From a crenarchaeote SCGC AAA261-N23 (GTDB lineage: Archaea; Thermoproteota; Thermoprotei; Gearchaeales; Gearchaeaceae), in NCBI GenBank assembly GCA_000375685.1, contig AQVQ01000010.1, forward strand, positions 1-27,340: DNA of 27,340 nt, given 5' to 3'. The notes beneath the pieces are model-generated. The model was not told the DNA's origin. It was given only the letters and a program-made list of their open reading frames with translations, and did not search any database. A program made the position numbers and the translations under genes. Of this stretch, positions 23,460-27,340 are shown piece by piece (positions within the stretch are counted from its first letter, which is position 1; each line of letters begins with the position of its first letter).

Positions 23460-23987
23460 TCAGCTTAAAATTTCGAAGGATATAAATTCGTATCCTGAAG
23501 TTTTCGTTCCTTTTTTGCCGTAGATAACAAGTATTCTATCATTAAAAACTTTGTATTCCTCTTTCATATCAACGAAGGTTATTCTACTTTTTAATGGAAA
23601 ATACCAATAAGCCTTGTAATCATATTCAGCCAATTCAGGTTCATATTCATTTTCATAGAAATTGTGACCCTTCCTGATGTTTGTCTCAAAGCTTATTATA
23701 AACATTATAAAAGGCCTTTTATAATATCCTCTAAATCCTATATCTACGAACCTAACAACTGGTCTGCATCTTTTGCTGTTTACAACCACCTTTTCTTCAT
23801 TTAAGAAGTTTTGCATATTTAGTTGCAATTTTTCAATTTCTTCTTCAAGCTTTTCTCTATCTGAAACAATCCTCTTGTAATAATAAGCTTTATCAAGATA
23901 ATCAAAAACCAAAAAATAAGTAATTTCTTTCTTGCACAGTTTGAAAAAGGCGTTAGCATACAAAGGCTTGACTTTCTCTTTTCTCAT
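23460..23987 (-). CDS. Uncharacterised 175-residue protein
   Basis: I do not recognise this family. The protein is soluble, rich in Tyr, Phe, Lys and Glu, with an N-terminal strand region, a helical stretch likely to be coiled coil (residues about 43-66, REKLEEEIEKLQLNMQNFL), then alternating strands to the end (PFIMFIISFET, YKAYWYFPLKSRITFVDM, RILVIYGKKG). Cys18 and Cys79 are the only cysteines. No catalytic motif stands out. It lies 50 bp upstream of the HIT gene on the same strand, so a shared transcript with HIT and the isomerase-like gene is possible. Codon use resembles its neighbours. Confidence 0.7.
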   Translation of the reverse strand: MRKEKVKPLYANAFFKLCKKEITYFLVFDYLDKAYYYKRIVSDREKLEEEIEKLQLNMQNFLNEEKVVVNSKRCRPVVRFVDIGFRGYYKRPFIMFIISFETNIRKGHNFYENEYEPELAEYDYKAYWYFPLKSRITFVDMKEEYKVFNDRILVIYGKKGTKTSGYEFISFEILS

Positions 23988-24254
23988 TATGATTCTTTAG
24001 AAAATTTAGTAAATTAATTCTATTGAATATGCGCTAGTTAAGGTTAAAAATAGCATGAAGTTTAAGAATTTTTAACCATTTCAAAAAGAGAGATGTTAAT
24101 ATACTAATTATTCACTCAAGAAAGTTAAGTGAAACCATTTTTCTCATTTTTCGATGTGTTAATTAATTGTTAGATAAAATCAAAATAGCTATCAGAAATG
24201 GCTTTTAAACTTCTTCTTTATAAAACTGTTGTATAATCTATATCATGTGAATTA

Positions 24255-24668
24255 ATGCCTAAGAAAAAGTTTAGTCATGCTGCGATAGAGAAATTCTTAA
24301 GCTCCTTGGATCATTGTCGGTTTGCAACGATCGACAAAACGGGCTATCCTCATTGTGTACCAGTAGGTTATATATACATCAAACCTTTCATTTATATACC
24401 TACAAATTCCCAAACTAGAAAGGTAAGTAATCTTCTAGCAAATCCCAAGTGTTGTATCATAGTGGACATTTATCAAGAAGGGGTTGGAAAAGGAGTAATG
24501 TTACAAGGAACGGCTCAAGTTGCTTTAGGAGAAGAATACAAGGAATTGAAAGTAAAAATAGAAAGAGTTTCGAATTGGAATCTGTCAGCATGGAGTATTA
24601 ATGGCCGTCCAGTAGATGCGATAATTAAATTCAACCCCGAGCATATCGTTGTTATAGGAAATTTGTAA
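24255..24668 (+). CDS. Pyridoxamine 5'-phosphate oxidase-fold flavoprotein
   Basis: This 137-residue protein has the split-barrel fold of the PNPOx-like family: AAIEKFLSSLDHCRFATIDKTGYPHCVPVGYIY, then FIYIPTNSQTRKVSNLLANPKCCIIVD and MLQGTAQVALGEEYKEL. Members bind FMN or F420, and the small size and pattern suggest a general flavin-binding, possibly redox role rather than the true pyridoxine pathway enzyme. The gene stands alone on the plus strand. A CTTTATAAAA box (24216-24225) lies about 35 bp before the ATG, so a short leader of some 8 nt is likely. Confidence 0.85.
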   Translation: MPKKKFSHAAIEKFLSSLDHCRFATIDKTGYPHCVPVGYIYIKPFIYIPTNSQTRKVSNLLANPKCCIIVDIYQEGVGKGVMLQGTAQVALGEEYKELKVKIERVSNWNLSAWSINGRPVDAIIKFNPEHIVVIGNL

Positions 24669-25085
24669 CTAGAAGTCAACCTGAATTTCTCGATCTTTAT
24701 TCATCATTAAAAGTTTAACCTATTAGTCTTATGGCATTATTTCAATTACAAGCTTTGATATGAATGATAAAAGCTAATAAGACTATGGAGATTAGAGTAT
24801 AAAAATAAAGTGAGAAAGCATTTCTACTCAACCATGTAAGCTATAAGCAAGCACTGAATAGAACTAATGGTATAATCGGCTAATCAGATGAAATTAATTT
24901 ATCTCCTCCAATTGAGCAATTAGTCTTTATATCTAATTCTAGACAAAACCGATTTTAGTTTCAGTTCATTGTTGAAATATTTAAATAAAATTATCGTGCT
25001 TATTAGATGTTATTCTAATTGGGCAAAAAATTGTATATAAAATTTTACAAAAAGTTTATATGGTATCGTTAAAAGACTTAACTAA
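24669..25085. other. 417-bp intergenic region, no gene seen
   Basis: An inverted repeat of nine bases, TTAGTCTTAT near 24723 and ATAAGACTAT near 24777, could form a long-looped hairpin after the flavoprotein gene. No frame here resembles a protein. The last 30 bp hold the promoter of the phosphatase gene, TTTATATGG at 25055-25063, 27 bp before its ATG. Confidence 0.45.
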
Positions 25086-25727
25086 ATGCTTATCATATTT
25101 GATGTTGAAGGCGTTTTATATGACGCAGAGTATTTACCAATGCTTGCAAGGCTTGTCAATAAAGAAGATGAAATATTAAAAATTACCTTAAAAGGTTTGA
25201 AGGGAGAAATTCCTTGGGAGGAGGGATTAAAGCTTAGAATAAACGCGCTTAAAGGAATAAAATATGAAGACGCTCTAAAAGTAGCTATGCAAATGAAGTT
25301 AATGAAGGGTGCTAAAGAAGCTTGTAAAACATTAAAAGATGCAGGATGGAAGCTTATAGCTGTTTCTGGTGGTTTTGATTTAGCAACTAATAAGTTGAAA
25401 GATGAATTAAATTTAGATTATGTTTTCTGTAATGAGTTGGTCTTTAATGATGGATATTTGCATGGAGTAAATATGAAAGTAACTTCTGATAAAGCAGCTT
25501 CAGTAATACCGTTGATAAAAGAACTTAACGTAAAAAAAGAGAATATCGTTGCAGTGATTGATGGAGCAAATGATCTTACACTTTTTAATATTGCAGGATT
25601 GAAAATAGCTTTTAATGCTTTTGATATTGTAAAAAGGAAAGCAGATGTTGTCATAGATGAAAAAGATTTGAGACTTATAATCCCCGCAATCGAAAAACAT
25701 TACGGCACAATCAAATTAAAATTCTAA
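25086..25727 (+). CDS. HAD-family phosphatase, SerB/ThrH-type
   Basis: This 213-residue haloacid dehalogenase-superfamily enzyme resembles phosphoserine phosphatases. Motif I is FDVEGVL with the nucleophile Asp6; the second acidic residue, Asp in most SerB proteins, is Glu8, as in the ThrH (DLEGVL) branch. Motif II is VSGGFD (Ser94), motif III Lys136 in TSDKAA, and motif IV DGANDLTL (Asp159, Asp163). A helical cap lies at about 15-75. It probably removes phosphate from phosphoserine or a related metabolite, but the Glu substitution makes substrate assignment uncertain. A TATA-like box 27 bp upstream supports a leaderless ATG start. It converges with the transporter gene. Confidence 0.88.
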   Translation: MLIIFDVEGVLYDAEYLPMLARLVNKEDEILKITLKGLKGEIPWEEGLKLRINALKGIKYEDALKVAMQMKLMKGAKEACKTLKDAGWKLIAVSGGFDLATNKLKDELNLDYVFCNELVFNDGYLHGVNMKVTSDKAASVIPLIKELNVKKENIVAVIDGANDLTLFNIAGLKIAFNAFDIVKRKADVVIDEKDLRLIIPAIEKHYGTIKLKF

Positions 25728-25766
25728 TTCTTGTTTTAAGTTCTTATATTGAATTAATTTTATCTT

Positions 25767-27080
25767 CTATTCCATAATAACGTTTTTAGTTTCCTTTGTA
25801 AATAATCCTACAATTATTCCTGAGATTACATACACAACTATAAGCATAATAGAAATGTTTGTCCATGCATTTAATAGCCCACCTGAAATTGCAATGATAT
25901 AAGGCACTAAGAAGCTTATCATCAATCCTCCTATGAGAGTAGATAGTTGATATGTCACACCTAATGCTGTGTATCTGATTTCTGTTGAAAAAGTTTCCGC
26001 CATTAGTGCCATGAAAGCTCCGTAGAAAAATAACCAACTGTTTGTAAGGATCTGTTGTAATAAGAGAAGTTCAAATGTTTTGGAAAAGAGCAGGAGAAAA
26101 CTTGGATAAGTAATTACAGTTAAGATAGCCATGCCTATTATGAAGACGGCTTTTCTTCCTATTTTATCTGCCAATATTCCTCCTATTAAGCAAAATGGTA
26201 CAGATAAGAGAGCTCCTATTGCTTGGGCTAAAACGATGGACAAAAATGATATTTTTAAAGCTGAAGCATAGCTTATTACTAACGGGCCTGCTCCGATTAA
26301 GGCATATGCAAGTAATCCAGGAATAACCAAAGTCAAAAAAGGAAGTATATTTTTCCATTCACGTTTAAAGGCTACAGCTAAAGGTATTTTAACTATACGC
26401 CCGCTCTTCTTAGCTTTTATAAAAATCGGGCTCTCTAAAGTTACATATCTAATTAAGATTCCTATTACTATAGCGATGCCTCCGATGATGAACAAATATC
26501 TCCATGCATATGAAATGAAATTATCTGTACCGAATACGATCAGAAATAAGTATATCAGTATTGCTGCAAGAAATGATCCTATTCCAAGAGAGCTTATTAC
26601 AACACTGTTCCAAAAGCCTCTGTGCTTGCTGTATGATGCAAATTCTGAAACCCACGTTTGAGCGCCCCCTATCTCACCACCTACTCCCAATCCAAATATT
26701 AACCTTAATAAAAGTACCAAAATTGGAGCAAGCAATCCTATTTGTGCGTAGGTAGGAATTGCAGCCATTGCGAACATACTTCCTCCGCATAATACTAAAG
26801 TGAATATCATCATTGTCTTTCTTCCAATTTTGTCTCCATAATGACCAAATATGATTGCTCCGACAGGCCTGCTGATATAAGCTATCGAATATGTGAGTAA
26901 AACAAAGAATATAGTTAAGGAAGGACTTACTGTCGTAGGAAAAAGAGTTTTGCTCCATACTAAGGCAGCTACTAAGCCTACTAAGAAGAAATCATACCAG
27001 TCTATTATGCTACCAAATTGTGCAGCGAAAGCAACTTTAATTCTTTCTTTACTTGTTACAATTTCCCCAGCAGTTTGCAT
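25767..27080 (-). CDS. MFS transporter, metabolite:proton symporter (MHS) type
   Basis: The 437-residue protein has twelve predicted membrane helices. Near the N-terminus IDWYDFFLVGLVAALVW is the signature start of the metabolite:H+ symporter group (shikimate, proline/betaine, citrate and alpha-ketoglutarate carriers). The first loop motif GHYGDKIGRKTMM and its second-half copy GGILADKIGRKAVF are intact, as is GLGVGGEIGGAQTWVSEFA in helix 5. Import of an organic acid or amino-acid-like compound with protons is the likely role; the substrate cannot be named. It is complete, unlike the MFS fragment at 11.3 kb, which lacks this group's DWYDF start and belongs to a different subfamily. Confidence 0.92.
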   Translation of the reverse strand: MQTAGEIVTSKERIKVAFAAQFGSIIDWYDFFLVGLVAALVWSKTLFPTTVSPSLTIFFVLLTYSIAYISRPVGAIIFGHYGDKIGRKTMMIFTLVLCGGSMFAMAAIPTYAQIGLLAPILVLLLRLIFGLGVGGEIGGAQTWVSEFASYSKHRGFWNSVVISSLGIGSFLAAILIYLFLIVFGTDNFISYAWRYLFIIGGIAIVIGILIRYVTLESPIFIKAKKSGRIVKIPLAVAFKREWKNILPFLTLVIPGLLAYALIGAGPLVISYASALKISFLSIVLAQAIGALLSVPFCLIGGILADKIGRKAVFIIGMAILTVITYPSFLLLFSKTFELLLLQQILTNSWLFFYGAFMALMAETFSTEIRYTALGVTYQLSTLIGGLMISFLVPYIIAISGGLLNAWTNISIMLIVVYVISGIIVGLFTKETKNVIME

Positions 27081-27297
27081 ATATAAGATATTATTTACCG
27101 TTGGTATTATTTTAAGGTTATAACGCAGTTAAACATTTTAAATTATTAAAGGCAATACTTTAAATAGATCTACTTTGTTGTTCGTAAATTTTTGATGATT
27201 AAAGATTAAACTCATATGCTATGAACGGCTTTTTGAAATTACACTATATATTAATGAATATAAGAAATTATAAAGCGGTTTTATTCTTTTTTATTAC

Positions 27298-27340
27298 ATA
27301 AATGAAAGCATCGCCCTTAAGGACGGAATGAATAGGCTTA
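27298..27340 (+). mobile_element. Left end of a third IS200/IS605-type element (copy C), cut by the window edge
   Basis: Directly after TTAC (27294-27297) the sequence reads ATAAATGAAAGC, then the hairpin TCGCCC-TTAA-GGACGG and AATGAATAGGCTTA, matching the left ends of copies A and B. Base pairing is kept despite several base changes. Whether this copy carries tnpB or is TnpB-less cannot be seen. Confidence 0.7.

Noticed and set aside
25418..25700. Minus-strand frames opposite the HAD phosphatase
   Set aside because: Shadows of a gene with all four HAD motifs on the plus strand.
1..27340. tRNA or rRNA genes
   Set aside because: I saw no tRNA T-loop/acceptor arrangement or rRNA signature on either strand by eye; a tRNAscan run would be decisive.

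Overview
The window is about 27.3 kb of AT-rich DNA (GC roughly one third by eye) with compact, mostly single-gene or two-gene units. It reads as an archaeal chromosome. Many genes begin at an ATG or GTG about 25-28 bp after a TATA-like box with no Shine-Dalgarno site (leaderless style). The S-adenosylhomocysteine hydrolase is of the short archaeal type, a TA0938-family protein known from thermoacidophiles is present, and so are an archaeal clan AA aspartic protease and a stand-alone ATP-cone protein. A low-GC thermophilic or thermoacidophilic archaeon (Thermoproteota or Thermoplasmata-like) fits best. I cannot fix the genus.

Layout. 1-7.2 kb: an NnrS-like membrane protein, HtpX protease, a divergent 2-hydroxyacid dehydrogenase, a class I glutamine amidotransferase, a YtcJ-type amidohydrolase, and a tightly coupled pair (zinc finger plus heme-oxygenase-like oxidase candidate, with a TA0938-family zinc protein), then a START-like protein. 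7.3-11.7 kb: a small membrane protein, a frameshifted clan AA protease, AhcY, an M19 dipeptidase and a broken MFS gene. 11.9-16.5 kb: a methyltransferase, a 328-nt repeat element, a ba3-type (B-family) terminal oxidase operon with a 48-residue one-helix subunit too short for routine gene calling, and carbamate kinase. 16.9-20.7 kb: dienelactone hydrolase with an overlapping 35-residue ORF, an ATP-cone protein, an MBL-fold hydrolase, a SpoIIM-like membrane protein and Ogt. 20.7-27.3 kb: a second repeat element, a frameshifted HxlR regulator, a sulfite-oxidase-family molybdoenzyme, a muconolactone-isomerase-like protein, a HIT protein, an unknown protein, a PPOX-fold protein, a SerB/ThrH-type HAD phosphatase, an MHS-family transporter and the start of a third repeat element.

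The most interesting signal is the family of three same-strand elements (12551-12878, 20694-21037, 27298-window end). Each lies directly after TTAC. The two complete copies have imperfect hairpins at both ends, as in IS200/IS605 elements, carry no tnpA or tnpB, and share a roughly 260-nt interior with several stems, at least two of them supported by paired base changes. They look like TnpB-less, omega-RNA-like elements that could act in trans with a TnpB elsewhere. Other points: paired palindromic operator candidates in front of the oxidase operon, and three genes each broken by one missing base in a short homopolymer, which may be real decay or sequencing error.
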